A DNA stretch of 7,325 nt from Desulfobacterales bacterium (GTDB lineage Bacteria > Desulfobacterota > Desulfobacteria > Desulfobacterales > JAFDCJ01). Under the pieces are notes generated by a model. The model was not told where the DNA came from, did not search any database, and worked only from the letters and a program-made list of their open reading frames with translations. Location: the NCBI GenBank assembly GCA_029939875.1, contig JAOZSC010000123.1, positions 1 through 7,325 on the forward strand, written 5' to 3'. The position numbers and the translations under genes were made by a program. This document shows positions 6,319 to 7,325 of the stretch, one piece after another (position 1 is the stretch's first letter; each line of letters opens with the position of its first letter).

Positions 6319-7325
6319 TCACCAAAGGAAGTCATCTTCATACCCTTGTGGAAAGTCTTTCAACGATTTATTTTGAAGTTCCGATTTCAATCTTCTAGAG
6401 GGACGAAGACAAGGAAAATTATCTCCTGGCTGTAATCCTGGACAGATCACTCTGACAACCGGCACGTCGATACCAGGACGAGTTAAATTATATACCCAAA
6501 TATCTGACTCTACTTCCTGTAAACGCTTAAGGATGAACGTAATGTCATCCCGTAAATCCATGGATGATACGTCCGCTAATTGTGATACTTGTATGGAACC
6601 ATTGAAACGCGTGAGTTTCTCAGCCTGGACCATATCAAATCGTCTTTCGTCTATCTGCCTGCCCGAAGCCAAATTCCCTTGGTGAATCCCAATGCGAACA
6701 TGATTGGCTTCGGTGATGGCTCGTAAAATGGCGAGTTCCGGATCAGTATGGGAACTACTGCCTGTTGTATAAAAAGCTCTACCCTGATTTGTTTGATCAA
6801 CCAAAATGGCCAAGATTGTTGTAACAACAGACTGGGGGAGATAGAGCATTATCAACTTCAACCCACTTCGTTGTATATTTTCAATTGCATACAAAACCAG
6901 TGGGTTATGAACCTTGTCAATATCAATCAAAAGTGCGGAAGTCGAGGCTCTATGAAAGAGGGTAACGCCATCACGTTCTATGACTTCACAAACCGCATGA
7001 AAAATAGCTTCTTCCAGGTTATTACCGGCTGCCAATCCATTTGAATCACTGGTAAGAAAAGCCTTACAATCGTGGCCTGGTTGCACCTTATATCCATGGA
7101 AAACCAAGTTCGCCGGAATGGGTATGGGCTTTTTTTGTTTTAAAGAAGTTCCCCACACCCACTCAATCGGCATATCCTGTGAAAAAGGAAGGCAGTGAAG
7201 ACCACACTGGTCACAGTGCTTGTAAGTTGGTAAGGAAAAATCTGCCAATGCAACACCTTTGTTCTCCATTTCCTTCCAAGTAGCCACTTCTACCATGTCA
7301 GCCGTTGATGAGTGGGCACAGTAAC
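6319..7325 (-). CDS. YcaO-domain protein (5' end outside window)
   Basis: YcaO enzymes use ATP to activate peptide backbone amides, forming azolines, amidines or thioamides. The frame is open to the window edge, giving 334 residues. The first visible residues, YCAHSS, fit the position right after the family's E-x-x-ER ATP-binding motif (as in ...EAIERYCA), so the ATG at 7296 is internal and the true start is upstream. Clear family features are SNGLAAGN (94-101), EEAIFHAVCEVIERD (104-118), RAITEANHVR (201-210) and PVVRVICPGLQ (288-298). The C terminus (GYEDDFLW) lacks the proline-rich PxPxP tail of azoline-forming family members, so a thioamide or other activity is possible (inference). C37, C40 and C44 form an unusual cluster near the N-terminal side of the visible part. 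No partner protein (ThiF/E1-like, TfuA) is visible. It ends just before the radical SAM gene and is co-transcribed with it. Confidence 0.92.
   Translation of the reverse strand, partial: YCAHSSTADMVEVATWKEMENKGVALADFSLPTYKHCDQCGLHCLPFSQDMPIEWVWGTSLKQKKPIPIPANLVFHGYKVQPGHDCKAFLTSDSNGLAAGNNLEEAIFHAVCEVIERDGVTLFHRASTSALLIDIDKVHNPLVLYAIENIQRSGLKLIMLYLPQSVVTTILAILVDQTNQGRAFYTTGSSSHTDPELAILRAITEANHVRIGIHQGNLASGRQIDERRFDMVQAEKLTRFNGSIQVSQLADVSSMDLRDDITFILKRLQEVESDIWVYNLTRPGIDVPVVRVICPGLQPGDNFPCLRPSRRLKSELQNKSLKDFPQGYEDDFLW

Noticed and set aside
7294..7296. ATG at 7296 as start of the YcaO gene
   Set aside because: The frame is open upstream to the window edge and carries the expected continuation of the conserved ER-Y-C segment.

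Overview
The window looks like a chromosomal stretch of a Gram-negative, probably anaerobic bacterium. The mix of a CxxxCxxC radical SAM enzyme next to prmA, a Cys-rich PAS domain on an RsbU-type phosphatase, and a peptide-maturation cassette is what I would expect in Desulfobacterota (the former Deltaproteobacteria). That placement is inference from gene content only; there is no rRNA or other marker.

Left third (1-2909, all minus strand): a leftward run reading radical SAM protein of unknown role (2909-1590), ribosomal protein L11 methyltransferase PrmA (1546-617) and an OmpR-type response regulator that runs off the left edge (514-<1). A perfect TATAAT box lies upstream of the radical SAM gene. 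Degenerate 7-base tandem repeats sit exactly at both ends of prmA. One abuts its start codon; the other overlaps its stop codon and encodes its last residues.

Middle (2910-4424): a divergent intergenic region with promoter candidates in both directions, then one plus-strand gene. It encodes a PAS domain with a four-cysteine cluster joined to a PPM/SpoIIE serine phosphatase, a regulator of the partner-switching type.

Right (4425-7325, minus strand): the most interesting part. Genes are ordered YcaO-domain protein (5' end outside the window), radical SAM/SPASM protein, then an 84-residue small protein with a very strong ribosome binding site. The first two overlap or nearly touch and the third follows after about 23 bases, so they look like one operon. 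The small protein has the helical leader pattern seen in RiPP precursors of the Os1348/LigA-like/NHLP type. The radical SAM enzyme carries the same pattern at its own C terminus, with identical spacing of the key residues. Together this suggests a peptide natural-product system in which a YcaO enzyme (backbone cyclodehydration or thioamidation) and a radical SAM enzyme act on the same short precursor. This block is visibly more AT-rich than the prmA region, which fits separate acquisition. The 240 bases between the small protein and the phosphatase gene hold only a possible 52-residue ORF and two weak inverted repeats.
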